Assembly (NCBI RefSeq): GCF_001575205.1
Contig: NZ_LSRE01000003.1
Coordinates: forward strand, 38,699-102,698
Direction of reading: 5' to 3'
Length of the DNA: 64,000 nucleotides
Origin: Tsukamurella pseudospumae
GTDB lineage: Bacteria; Actinomycetota; Actinomycetes; Mycobacteriales; Mycobacteriaceae
A program made the position numbers and the translations under genes. The notes beneath the pieces were generated by a model. That model saw nothing but the letters and a program-made list of their open reading frames with translations, was not told the origin of the DNA and made no database searches. This document shows, one piece after another, positions 39,238 through 48,038 of the stretch (its first letter is position 1; each line of letters starts with the position of its first letter).

Positions 39238-39516
39238 GCCGGCCGAGAGAGCAGCCCGCCGACCCACCAGTCCTGAGGCTCGCCGTGGAGCATCGCCCGC
39301 TGCCGCAGCGCCCCCTCGACGACGAACCCGTTCGACTCCGCGACCGACCGGGACCCGTCGTTGCCCGCCAATCGATGCGATGAATGCCGAGCGTGTCGAA
39401 ACCCCACTGGCACAGCCGATGTGACGCTTCCACGGTGTAGCCGCGGCGCCGCTGCCCGGGTGCGGCCCGGTACGACGGAGCGTGAGGCGATCGGTGAGCA
39501 GCTCGCCGGGGTCCAT
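39238..39516 (-). pseudogene. Broken GNAT (RimJ/RimL-type) N-acetyltransferase
   Basis: Pieces of one acetyltransferase appear in three different frames on the minus strand. From 39516, MDPGELLTDRLTLR is a normal GNAT start. Then, in another frame, GYTVEASHRLCQWGFDTLGI and HRIDWRATTG match the acetyl-CoA-binding region. In a third frame SVAESNGFVVEGALRQR and HGEPQDWWVGGLL match the C-terminus. About 90 residues between the first two pieces are missing, and no stop precedes the tRNA-His hairpin. A second remnant of such a gene lies at 47920-47992, on the other side of the GltB-like cassette. Confidence 0.75.
39250..39285. repeat. Direct repeat, left copy, flanking the iron cassette
   Basis: This 36-base stretch matches 47925-47960 at 34 of 36 positions in the same orientation; differences are at the 6th and 27th bases. 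Both copies encode (minus strand) the acetyltransferase C-terminus with GEPQDWWVGGLL. They bracket an 8.6 kb segment. Confidence 0.8.
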
Positions 39517-39590
39517 CTCCGCAGTCTGCGGGGCGCGCAGCTCCGGGGCAATCGAGATTCCGGAGTGACCAACCCCACATGGCAAGATCG

Positions 39591-39609
39591 TAAGGTTAGC
39601 CTTACCATT
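39591..39609 (+). promoter_or_regulatory. IdeR/DtxR-type iron box upstream of the GltB-like gene
   Basis: TAAGGTTAGCCTTACCATT matches TWAGGTWAGSCTWACCTWA at 17 of 19 positions, and GTAAGG..CCTTAC is an exact inverted repeat. It lies 39 bases before the TTG start, so iron-loaded IdeR should repress the whole cassette and iron shortage should induce it. Confidence 0.82.
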
Positions 39610-39647
39610 CTCACTTCAGGTACCGCGCCCCGAGTGAGAGTGATCCG

Positions 39648-42600
39648 TTGAACGAACCACGCACCGGTCTGTACGACCCCACCCGGGAGTCGAGCGCCTG
39701 CGGCGTCGGCTTCATCACCCGCAAGGACGGCACCCAGCATCACGATGTGATCGCCTACGGCGAGCACGCGCTCTGCGCCATCCCCCACCGCGGCGGCATG
39801 TCCGCGGAGGGCGTGGGTGACGGGGCCGGCGTCAACGTCGACCTGTCCGTGGAGTTCTTCCGCGCGATCACGGGCCGCGACCTGCAGCGCGGCCGGTTCG
39901 GCGTCGCCAACCTCTTCCTGCCCTCCGCCCCGGAGCAGGGACCGGCCGCGCGGGCGCTCGTCCGCGCGGCGCTCGCCGACCACGGCTTCGAAGTGATCAC
40001 CGAGCGCGACGTCCCCGTCGACCCCACCGCGATCCGCGCGGCGGCACTCCCCTATCAGCTCCCCATCACGCAGTGGGTCTTCACGGCACCGTCGGGCATC
40101 CCGAGGATCGACGTGGACCGCGCCGCGAACGCGGCCCTCCTCGCGATCGAAGGGATCGCCTACGGCACCCCGGATCTCGCCGGCCTGTACCCGCTGTCAC
40201 TGAGCACGCGCACCCAGACCCTCAAGGGGCGACTCAACGCCGACGAGGTGATCCGCTACTTCACCGACCTCGCGGACCCACGGCACTCCGTGTGCACCTT
40301 GTACTTCCACACGCGGTTCTCCACCAACACCGAGCCGCATCCCTCGATGGCCCAGCCGTTCCGACTGATGGCACACAACGGCGAGCTCAACACGGACCGC
40401 AAGAACCGCCTGGCCGACGACGCCGTCGCCCGCGCAAAGGCGCGCACCATCGTCCGTCCGCCCGGCCAATCGGACTCGAGCCGCCTCGACCAGTCGTTGC
40501 AGAGCAGGGTCGTAGACGACGGCCTGGGCCTGGTCGAGGCGGTCGTCTCGCTCATGCCGCCGGCATGGGAGAACGACGGCACGGTGCCGCAACCGGTCCG
40601 GGACATGCTCGAGTACTTCTCCCTCGGCGAGGAGAAGAACGACGGCCCGGCCGCGCTCATCTTCTCCGACGGTGACGTGGTCGGCGCGCGCCTGGACCGG
40701 CTCGGCCTGCGCCCACTGCGCACCGTCGAAACGGCGGAGTACGTCGTCGTCGCCTCGGAGGCCGGGCAGGTCCCGTTCCCCGCGGACTCGGTGGTCCATC
40801 GCGGACGCATCGAGGCCGGAGGCATGCTCTACGTGGACCACCGCGCCGGCGACGCTCGGGTCCGCCGCACGCGCGAGGCACTCGACCTGCTGGCCGCGCG
40901 CCGCGACTACGCCGCGCTGCTCGGCGCCGCCCGGGTGAATCTCGCCGATATCGCACCGCCGCCGATTCAGCGCGACGCCGGGACCCTCGGATACCCGGGC
41001 GATCTCAGCCTGCACGGCCGGTACGTCGCCTACTCCCTCAACCAGGAGAGCTTCCGGTTCCTGCTCGACCCGATGCTGGCCGACGGCGCGGAGCGGATCT
41101 CGGCGATGGGCTACGGCAACGCGATCAACGCCCTGTCGGACCACGAGGGCGGCATGGCCAAGTACTTCTCACAGCGCTTCGCGCAGGTGACGAACCCGCC
41201 ACTCGACTCGATCCGCGAGACGGAGGCCATGAGCATGCGGGTGGCTCTGGGCAACGCCGAGCACGGCCACACCGCGCCGCAGATCGTCGTCGAGTCACCG
41301 ATCCTCAGCCACCTCGACATGGTGAAACTCCGCCACCAGCAGGTGACCCGGGTCCGGCAGTTCGACCTGCTGTACCGCCCCGATTCCGCGGATGCGACGG
41401 CCAACGCCGACGCCGTGCTCGCCGCGGTCGAGCGGCTGTGCGACGACGTCGAGACCTTCGCCCGCGAGGGTGGCGGCATCGCCGTGCTCACCGACCGCGG
41501 CGTCTCCACGTCGCATGCGCCGCTTCCCCTCCTGCTCTCCCTCGCCGCCGCGGACGTCCGGCTCACCGAGACGGGCCTGCGCCTGCGGCTCTCACTCCTC
41601 GCCGAGAGCGGCCAGCTGCCGTCCTCCCATCACATCGCCTCGGCGCTGGGGTTCGGCGCGTCGGCGGTGTATTCGCTCTCCGCGCGCCTGCGCGCCGAGG
41701 AACGGTTCCCCGCGGACGCGGCGCTCGCCGGCGAGATCACCGACACCGATCGCGCCTTCGACCGGTTCCGCAAGGCTGCGGAGAAGTCGCTCGCCAAGAC
41801 GATGGGCCGTGTGGGCCTGTGCACGGCGGAGTCGTACATCGGCGGCCAGTTCTTCGAACCGAACTACCTGGATACGCGGGATCCGGTGCTGTCCCGCATC
41901 TTCCCGCACCTGGACGCGCCCGTCGGCGGCGTGGGCTTCGCGCGGATCGCGGAGGCCAACTCCGACTGGCACGAGCGAGCGGCCTCCGTCGCCGAGGAGC
42001 GCGACGTGCCGCTACTGGGCCTGTTCAAGGAGCGCTCCGACGGTGCCGGGCACTCGTACGGCGTCAACGCCGTGCGCGGCTTCACCCGGATGGCCGAGGA
42101 ACCCCTCGCCCTGACGGGGCCCGACGGCATCGGTTCCACCTCGCTGCGCCTGCTGACCCTCTCCCGGCTCGAGGACGCCTTCGGGCTCGACGACGACGCG
42201 TACCGCAACAGCGGTTTCAACGCGCTGCTCCCGCGCCAGATCGACGGCTTCGAGATCACCGACGGCTATCGGGAGTTCCTCGCCGCCACCCTGGTCGAAC
42301 GCGAGCGCCGCCCGTCCGCGTTGCGCGACGTGCTGGCGCTGCCCGCGGACGTCACGATGCTCGCGACGGCGCAGGAGTTCCACCGCGAGCTCGCCCGCTT
42401 CTCCCTGGAGGGCAATACGAGCCTGCCGACGCGGGGTCTCACCGTCGACACCGTGCCGGACGGCCGGTTCGCAGTGCGCCTGACCGACACCCCGGAGCAC
42501 CAGGCGGACACCGCCTACGCCGGGTTCGCCGAGTTCCTCCGCGAACTGTTCACCGATGAGGTCACGATCGAAGCGGGCCGAGCGACCGGCGCCCTGATCG

Positions 42601-45182
42601 CTGCCACGGGACGGGCGCACACCTACCTGACGCTCCTGTGCGCGGCGCCGCGATCGCTTCCACTGGACGATGTGCAACCGGCGCACGAGATCACCCGCAC
42701 CCTGGCGTCGGGCGCAATGAGCCACGGCGCACTCGTCGCCACCGCCCACGAGGCCGTCGCGCACGGCACGAACATGGTCGGCGGCATGTCCAACTGCGGC
42801 GAGGGCGGCGAGCACCGCACGCGGTACGGCACCATCCGCGGCTCGCGGATCAAACAGTTCGCCTCGGGCCGGTTCGGCATCTGGTCGGGCTACCTCGCGG
42901 ATCCGATGCTCGAGGAACTGGAGATCAAGATCGGCCAGGGCGCCAAGCCCGGCGAAGGTGGACAGCTGCCGGGGCCGAAGGTCACCGTCGACATCGCGGC
43001 CGCCCGCGGCGGCACCCCCGGCATCGAACTGATCTCTCCCCCACCGCACCACGACACCTATTCGATCGAGGACCTGGCGCAGCTCATCCACGACTGCAAG
43101 GCGGCGCGCGTGCGGGTGATCGTCAAACTCGTCTCCTCCGAGGGCATCGGGACGATCGCGGTCGGCGTCGCGAAGGCCGGCGCCGACGTCATCAACGTCG
43201 CCGGCAACACCGGCGGCACCGGCGCGGCAGCCGTGACGAGCCTCAAGTACGCCGGACGGTCCGCGGAGATCGGCGTTGCCGAGGTGCACCAGGCGCTGGT
43301 CGCGAACGGCCTGCGTGACAAGGTGACTCTGCGCTGCTCCGGCGCGCACCAGACCGGCGGCGACGTGGTGGTCTCCGCACTGCTCGGCGGTGATTCCTTC
43401 GAGTTCGGCACCACCGCCCTGATGATGCTCAAGTGCGTCATGGCCAAGAACTGCAACCTCAAGTGCCCGGCCGGGCTCACCACCAACCCCGAGGTCTTCG
43501 ACGGGGATCCGCGCGCGCTCGCGCAGTACCTGCTCAACATCGCGCACGACGTCCGCACTCTGCTCGCCCGGCTCGGGCTCCGGTCGCTGCGGGAGGCGCG
43601 CGGGCGCACCGACTTGCTCCAGCTGCTCGAACACCCGGCGGCAGTGGGCCATCTCGACGTGCGCGCGATGCTGCACGCACCCGCACCGCGGACCGTCGAG
43701 GATCCCGTGTACCTCGAGAAGGACTACGCGGTGGACGACCGCCTCCTGCGCGAGGTGCGCGACCGCCTGTTCGGCGGCGGAGCCGAGTCGATCGTCATCG
43801 ACGGCGTGGCGCTGGCGAACCCGAACAAGTCGGTGGGCGGCCAACTCGCCATCGACCTGGAACGCATCCTCAATCATCCCGGCGCCGACCAGCGCGGGGC
43901 CTTCACGGGCGCGCCGCTGCCCGACGACCACCCCGCGGTGCTCACCGACGAACGCGGACGCCGCTTCCTCGCCGACGGTGCCGTCGTCGTCCGTTCGCAC
44001 GGCAGCGCCGGACAGTCCTTCGGCGTCTTCTGCACCGACGGGATGGACCTGCAGCACACCGGAACCGCCAACGACGGCGTCGCGAAGAGCCAATGCGGCG
44101 GACGCATCGCGGTCCGCTCCCCCGGTGGCGGAGGCGCCGACGCCGGCGCCAACGTCCTGATCGGCAACTTCGCGCTCTTCGGCGCGACCGGCGGCCGCAC
44201 CTTCGTGCAGGGCGAGGCGGGCGACCGCTTCGCCGTGCGCAACTCGGGCGCCACCGCCGTCGTCGAGGGGGTCGGCGAGTACTGCTGCGAGTACATGACC
44301 GGCGGCGCGGTGCTCAACCTCGGCGGCGTGGGCAAGGGCCTGGGCAACGGCATGAGCGGCGGTTTCGTCTACCAGTACGATCCCGAGGGCCGGATCGCCG
44401 GAGCGGCGAGCTCGTCGCTGCACGTCGAGACCCTCGTCGGCCCACACACCCCGCCCTTCCACGAGGTCGCGGTGCGGACCATGCTCGCCTGGCACGCGGA
44501 GGCGACCGGATCGCCGCTCGCCGCACGCCTCCTCGCGGACTGGGCGGACACCCGCGAGAACATCGTCGTCGGCACGCCCCTCGCGCTGGTGCACTACCAG
44601 GACGCCGACCACATCTGGGCCGTGCACGGCCGCAAGGAGCTGCTCGACGAACTGGCGGGCTCCGTCGCCGCGGACCGCCTGCGCGAGTTCAAGCGCTCGC
44701 TGCGCGCCGGCACACCCGTCGGCGGCGGCACGGCACCCCAGTTCGGCGACACCCGCTCCCCGCACGCCTTCTCCCTGCTCTCGTCGTTCACGGTCCTGTC
44801 GCTCGCACAGGAGGTGGCCGCCGAGCGCGTCTCGGGCGCATCCGGACACGACGATCCGCGGGTCTCGGCGCGCGCCCGGAACCTGGTGCTCACTGAGGAC
44901 TTCGCGGTCCGGCAGCGTCTCACCAAGTACCTACGCGGTCGGCTCGAGGCCTACGACGACGCCGAACTCGCGGCGCTGATCGCCACCAAACGGCTCGGCG
45001 ATTACACCACGTCGCTGGAGGAACGGAACGTGCTGAGCATGGACGCCCCCGCCACGTACGGCTGGATCCTGCACCACCGAGCCCGCAACGCCGCTGTGCT
45101 CGACGGCGCAACGGTCAACGCCATGCTGGTCGACGGTGCGATGCCCGACCTGGTGCGGTTCGCGAAGGAGACGCTGGCATGA
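39648..45182 (+). CDS. Large non-canonical glutamate synthase-like protein (GltB-related)
   Basis: 1844 residues from a TTG at 39648; a typical GltB has about 1500. Order: class II glutaminase domain that should mature at Cys18 (SSACGVGF); central domain with SAMGYGNAINALSDHEGGMA; an enlarged middle region; FMN/synthase domain with GGMSNCGEGGEHRTRYG (near 1047), GNTGGTGAAAVTSL and a three-Cys motif (1263, 1269, 1273); GXGXG beta-helix (about 1480-1580); then about 200 extra residues. Canonical GltB has Cys spacing x5/x4; here it is x5/x3 (CVMAKNCNLKC). It may make glutamate from glutamine and 2-oxoglutarate, or be a divergent glutamine-dependent enzyme. No gltD follows; the stop overlaps a diflavin reductase start (ATGA). 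An iron box precedes it. Confidence 0.8.
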   Translation: MNEPRTGLYDPTRESSACGVGFITRKDGTQHHDVIAYGEHALCAIPHRGGMSAEGVGDGAGVNVDLSVEFFRAITGRDLQRGRFGVANLFLPSAPEQGPAARALVRAALADHGFEVITERDVPVDPTAIRAAALPYQLPITQWVFTAPSGIPRIDVDRAANAALLAIEGIAYGTPDLAGLYPLSLSTRTQTLKGRLNADEVIRYFTDLADPRHSVCTLYFHTRFSTNTEPHPSMAQPFRLMAHNGELNTDRKNRLADDAVARAKARTIVRPPGQSDSSRLDQSLQSRVVDDGLGLVEAVVSLMPPAWENDGTVPQPVRDMLEYFSLGEEKNDGPAALIFSDGDVVGARLDRLGLRPLRTVETAEYVVVASEAGQVPFPADSVVHRGRIEAGGMLYVDHRAGDARVRRTREALDLLAARRDYAALLGAARVNLADIAPPPIQRDAGTLGYPGDLSLHGRYVAYSLNQESFRFLLDPMLADGAERISAMGYGNAINALSDHEGGMAKYFSQRFAQVTNPPLDSIRETEAMSMRVALGNAEHGHTAPQIVVESPILSHLDMVKLRHQQVTRVRQFDLLYRPDSADATANADAVLAAVERLCDDVETFAREGGGIAVLTDRGVSTSHAPLPLLLSLAAADVRLTETGLRLRLSLLAESGQLPSSHHIASALGFGASAVYSLSARLRAEERFPADAALAGEITDTDRAFDRFRKAAEKSLAKTMGRVGLCTAESYIGGQFFEPNYLDTRDPVLSRIFPHLDAPVGGVGFARIAEANSDWHERAASVAEERDVPLLGLFKERSDGAGHSYGVNAVRGFTRMAEEPLALTGPDGIGSTSLRLLTLSRLEDAFGLDDDAYRNSGFNALLPRQIDGFEITDGYREFLAATLVERERRPSALRDVLALPADVTMLATAQEFHRELARFSLEGNTSLPTRGLTVDTVPDGRFAVRLTDTPEHQADTAYAGFAEFLRELFTDEVTIEAGRATGALIAATGRAHTYLTLLCAAPRSLPLDDVQPAHEITRTLASGAMSHGALVATAHEAVAHGTNMVGGMSNCGEGGEHRTRYGTIRGSRIKQFASGRFGIWSGYLADPMLEELEIKIGQGAKPGEGGQLPGPKVTVDIAAARGGTPGIELISPPPHHDTYSIEDLAQLIHDCKAARVRVIVKLVSSEGIGTIAVGVAKAGADVINVAGNTGGTGAAAVTSLKYAGRSAEIGVAEVHQALVANGLRDKVTLRCSGAHQTGGDVVVSALLGGDSFEFGTTALMMLKCVMAKNCNLKCPAGLTTNPEVFDGDPRALAQYLLNIAHDVRTLLARLGLRSLREARGRTDLLQLLEHPAAVGHLDVRAMLHAPAPRTVEDPVYLEKDYAVDDRLLREVRDRLFGGGAESIVIDGVALANPNKSVGGQLAIDLERILNHPGADQRGAFTGAPLPDDHPAVLTDERGRRFLADGAVVVRSHGSAGQSFGVFCTDGMDLQHTGTANDGVAKSQCGGRIAVRSPGGGGADAGANVLIGNFALFGATGGRTFVQGEAGDRFAVRNSGATAVVEGVGEYCCEYMTGGAVLNLGGVGKGLGNGMSGGFVYQYDPEGRIAGAASSSLHVETLVGPHTPPFHEVAVRTMLAWHAEATGSPLAARLLADWADTRENIVVGTPLALVHYQDADHIWAVHGRKELLDELAGSVAADRLREFKRSLRAGTPVGGGTAPQFGDTRSPHAFSLLSSFTVLSLAQEVAAERVSGASGHDDPRVSARARNLVLTEDFAVRQRLTKYLRGRLEAYDDAELAALIATKRLGDYTTSLEERNVLSMDAPATYGWILHHRARNAAVLDGATVNAMLVDGAMPDLVRFAKETLA

Positions 45183-46960
45183 GCACTCCCACCTATGCTC
45201 TGCCCGAGGCGGATACGTCCGCCCTCATCGACGTCTTCACCGGGGACCAACGGGCGTGGCTCTCGGGCTTCATCGCGGGCTTGGCAGCGGCGCAGGCCGA
45301 CACGGCCGACGCCACGAACGCAGCGACGCTGCACGCCACCGTGCTCTACGGCACGCAGACGGGCAACAGCGAGGACCTCGCGGAACGACTGGTAGCGCTC
45401 CTGCGGGAGAACGGCCTCGGCGCGGACCTCGCCGCGCTCGACGACGCCGATCCTGACCGGCTGGCCGCGGCGACACATCTTCTGGTGGTCACGTCCACGT
45501 ACGGCGAGGGCGAGATGCCCGACAACGCGGAGCTGTTCTGGGAGGCTCTGTCCTCCGACACCGCGCCACGACTCGAGCACCTCGAGTTCTCGGTCCTCGC
45601 GCTGGGCGACAGCGGCTACGAGGACTTCTGCCGTGCCGGACAGATCCTCGACACCCGGCTCGAACAGCTCGGTGCGTCCCGGCTCGCACCGCGGGTCGAC
45701 TGCGATGTGGACTTCGAAGAACCGGCGACGGCCTGGCTGACGGACGTCGTGGCGCGGCTGCGCACGCAGTCCACGCACCTCGATCCCGGCGACGCCGCGG
45801 CGGTGCCCGTTCCCAGTGCGCCCGCGGCACCGTCGAAGCCCCGATCGCGATGGAACAAGAAGAACCCCTTCCCGTCCCGGCTCGTGGAGAACCGCCTCCT
45901 CTCCGCCCCGGGAAGCGCCAAGGAGATCCGCCACTTCGAGTTCGACCTCGGCGACAGCGGTATCGAATACGCCGCGGGCGACGCCCTGAACGTGGTGCCG
46001 CGCAACGATCCGGCTCTGGTGGACGCCGTGCTGGCCGCGCTGGGCGCAGCGCCGGATGCGGACGCCGACGGTGCTCCGCTGTCCAGCCGGCTCACCACGG
46101 ACTGGGAGATCACGACGCCGTCGAAGGATCTGCTCAAGACCCTCGCCGAGCGGTCTCCCCGTTCCGACCTCGCCGCCGTCCTGGCGCGCGGCGAGCGGGA
46201 CACGTTGGACGCGTGGCTGTGGGGCCGCGACGTCCTCGACCTCCTGTACGAATGCGAGGGTGCGCGTCTCGATCCCGCGGAACTGGCCGAGTTGCTCCGC
46301 CCCCTCCAGCCGCGCGCCTACTCCATCTCGTCGAGCCCGCTGACGAGCCCCGACCGCATCCACCTCACCGTCGCGGCGGTGCGGTACGGGCAGGGATCCT
46401 GGCGTGAGCACCGTGGCGTGTGCTCGACCTTCCTCGCCGACCGCGCGACCGACCAGGACCCGATCGGGATCCACCTCCAGCCGAACGCGGCCTTCCGCGT
46501 TCCGGCCGATCCCGACCGTCCCGTGGTCATGGTCGGCCCCGGCACCGGCATCGCCCCGTTCCGCGCCTTCCTCCACGAGCGCGCGGCGTCCGCGGCGACG
46601 GGCCGCAATTGGCTGCTGTTCGGCGACCAGCACCGCGCAACCGACTACATCTACGCCGACGAGCTCGCCGAGTTCACCGCCTCCGGGGTGCTGCACCGCC
46701 TGGACCTGGCGTTCTCGCGCGATCAGGCTGAGAAGGTCTACGTCCAGACGCGAATGCTCGAGGCGGCGTCCGAGTTGTACGGGTGGCTCGAGGACGGCGG
46801 CTACTTCTACGTGTGCGGTGACGCCGCGCGCATGGCGAAGGACGTGGACCGAACGCTGCGGGAGGTGATCGCCTCCCAGCGGGGCCGTGGCGCCGATGAC
46901 GCCGACGAGTACGTCGCGACCCTCAAACGGGAGAAGCGCTACGTGCGGGACGTCTACTGA
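45179..46960 (+). CDS. CysJ-like NADPH diflavin reductase without a sulfite reductase partner
   Basis: 593 residues; the ATG overlaps the GltB-like stop. An N-terminal helical part of 50 residues is followed by a flavodoxin/FMN domain (YGTQTGNSEDLAERL, about 57-71; STYGEGEMPDN; ALGDSGYEDF), then an FAD domain with RAYSISSSP (near 379), a Cys-containing GVCSTFLA, and an NADPH domain with GPGTGIAPFRAF (near 453). It ends YVRDVY, the CysJ-type C-terminal aromatic. CysJ normally feeds electrons to CysI, but no cysI is here. Its coupling to the GltB-like gene suggests it supplies the electrons that GltD or ferredoxin normally would; the HmuS-like product downstream is a second possible acceptor. 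Confidence 0.88.
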   Translation: MSTPTYALPEADTSALIDVFTGDQRAWLSGFIAGLAAAQADTADATNAATLHATVLYGTQTGNSEDLAERLVALLRENGLGADLAALDDADPDRLAAATHLLVVTSTYGEGEMPDNAELFWEALSSDTAPRLEHLEFSVLALGDSGYEDFCRAGQILDTRLEQLGASRLAPRVDCDVDFEEPATAWLTDVVARLRTQSTHLDPGDAAAVPVPSAPAAPSKPRSRWNKKNPFPSRLVENRLLSAPGSAKEIRHFEFDLGDSGIEYAAGDALNVVPRNDPALVDAVLAALGAAPDADADGAPLSSRLTTDWEITTPSKDLLKTLAERSPRSDLAAVLARGERDTLDAWLWGRDVLDLLYECEGARLDPAELAELLRPLQPRAYSISSSPLTSPDRIHLTVAAVRYGQGSWREHRGVCSTFLADRATDQDPIGIHLQPNAAFRVPADPDRPVVMVGPGTGIAPFRAFLHERAASAATGRNWLLFGDQHRATDYIYADELAEFTASGVLHRLDLAFSRDQAEKVYVQTRMLEAASELYGWLEDGGYFYVCGDAARMAKDVDRTLREVIASQRGRGADDADEYVATLKREKRYVRDVY

Positions 46961-47895
46961 TGCGGCCGCGCTCCTGCCCCGGCTGCGGCCGCGACCGGGG
47001 GCGGTGCCCCCTGCAGCGCGCACGTGGCTGCGTCAGCGTCGACGGGGCGTCGGCCACCCAGGTGGCGGGCTCCTTCCCCCTGCTCGACGAGGCGGTCGGC
47101 GTGACCGAGTCCATGGTCGCGACCCTCGCCCACGAGGGCAGGTACGACCGTCCCACCCGGTGCGGCGAGCCCTTCACCGTGACTCCCGGTCGTATCGCGC
47201 TGCGCTTCGCGCCGGACCGCGTCGTCGGCGCGCTCACGGACGACGACACTCCGGGCGGACCAGCGGATGCCAGTATGGTCGGCCTCACCGACCGCCGCGG
47301 CGCGGCCTTGCACCGCGCGTTCGTGACCGGAGAGTCCGATCGGATGATCGTGCGCGCCCTCGGCCACCTGGCGCCGTCCGACCCGCATCGCGCGCTGTAC
47401 TTCGGGACCGAGCCCGAACCTCCGCCCTCCCAGAGCCCCGTCGGAGCGACGGCGAGTATCGACGCGATCCTGACCGGCGGCCGCGAACGACTCCGTTCGC
47501 TGTGCGCCGAAGGAAACGAGCGCTACTGCCAGATCACGCCCGACTGGGTGCCACGCATTTTCGAGTTCCTCTGCGACAGCGGCCTTCCGGTCGATCTCGC
47601 GGTGGCCTTCGAAGGAATGGCGCAAGCCTGCCGCGGCGAGATCCACGCCGCCCTGCGCGAAGGTCCGCGCCTACTCACAGGGTTCGCCGATGCCGCCGTC
47701 GACATCGACCTCGCCCGCGTGGAGGGCTGCGCGGTGGTGCGCTCATCCGGCCCGGCGGGCTCCGTCTCGGCGATCGAGCTGTACGACGCGGGCGGGTCGT
47801 GTTCTGCGATGTTGACGCAGTTCGGACCGGTGGATCCCGGGGTCCGCGGCGAGTGGGAGGCGATGGCGCAGTCCCTGTGCGAGAGCGCCGTATGA
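46960..47895 (+). CDS. Divergent HmuS/ChuS-like haem-handling (hemin-degrading factor) protein
   Basis: 311 residues; ATG overlaps the diflavin stop (TGATG). Two repeats resemble those of HemS/HmuS/ChuS: first TESMVATLAHEGRYDR, RIALRFAPDRVVGALTDD and DRRGAALHRAFVTGESD, which parallel the EAAVHEK..GRY, IDLRLF and AGDAVHKVYL segments of the family; second EGCAVVRSSGPAGSVSAIEL with YDAGG and EWEAMAQSL, paralleling VWVVRKPTADGVVTSLELYD and WRALV. Known members bind haem and release iron when given electrons. The expected His ligand regions are altered, so activity is uncertain. The first 25 residues hold four Cys (6, 9, 16, 24), not normal in the family. Confidence 0.65.
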   Translation: MRPRSCPGCGRDRGRCPLQRARGCVSVDGASATQVAGSFPLLDEAVGVTESMVATLAHEGRYDRPTRCGEPFTVTPGRIALRFAPDRVVGALTDDDTPGGPADASMVGLTDRRGAALHRAFVTGESDRMIVRALGHLAPSDPHRALYFGTEPEPPPSQSPVGATASIDAILTGGRERLRSLCAEGNERYCQITPDWVPRIFEFLCDSGLPVDLAVAFEGMAQACRGEIHAALREGPRLLTGFADAAVDIDLARVEGCAVVRSSGPAGSVSAIELYDAGGSCSAMLTQFGPVDPGVRGEWEAMAQSLCESAV

Positions 47896-47919
47896 CCGGG
47901 CTCCGCGATCGGAGTGGCC

Positions 47920-47992
47920 GCTCCAGCAGGCCGCCGACCCACCAGTCCTGCGGCTCGCCGCGCAACGACCGCCGCACCGTATGCGATTCCAT
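47920..47992 (-). pseudogene. C-terminal remnant of a GNAT acetyltransferase
   Basis: On the minus strand the frame reads ESHTVRRSLRGEPQDWWVGG then LLERP, the C-terminal end of a RimJ/RimL-type acetyltransferase and the same end as in the broken gene at 39238-39516. No upstream part of that gene is present; the iron box of the next gene begins immediately beside it. It marks the right edge of the iron cassette. Confidence 0.7.
47925..47960. repeat. Direct repeat, right copy, flanking the iron cassette
   Basis: Partner of 39250-39285 (34 of 36 bases the same, same orientation). It lies 29 bases after the HmuS-like stop. Confidence 0.8.
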
Positions 47993-48011
47993 ATAGCTTA
48001 GGCTCACCTTC
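47993..48011 (+). promoter_or_regulatory. IdeR/DtxR-type iron box upstream of the siderophore-binding protein
   Basis: ATAGCTTAGGCTCACCTTC matches TWAGGTWAGSCTWACCTWA at 15 of 19 positions, best in the core TTAGGCTCACCTT. It lies 27 bases before the ATG at 48039, and the role of the gene makes iron control very likely. Confidence 0.7.
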
Positions 48012-48038
48012 TTCATAGGTTCGAGACAAGGACAACAC

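Noticed and set aside
42012..44849. A 945-residue antisense frame in the GltB-like gene
   Set aside because: Low-complexity translation with no motifs; the plus-strand protein has full domain structure here.
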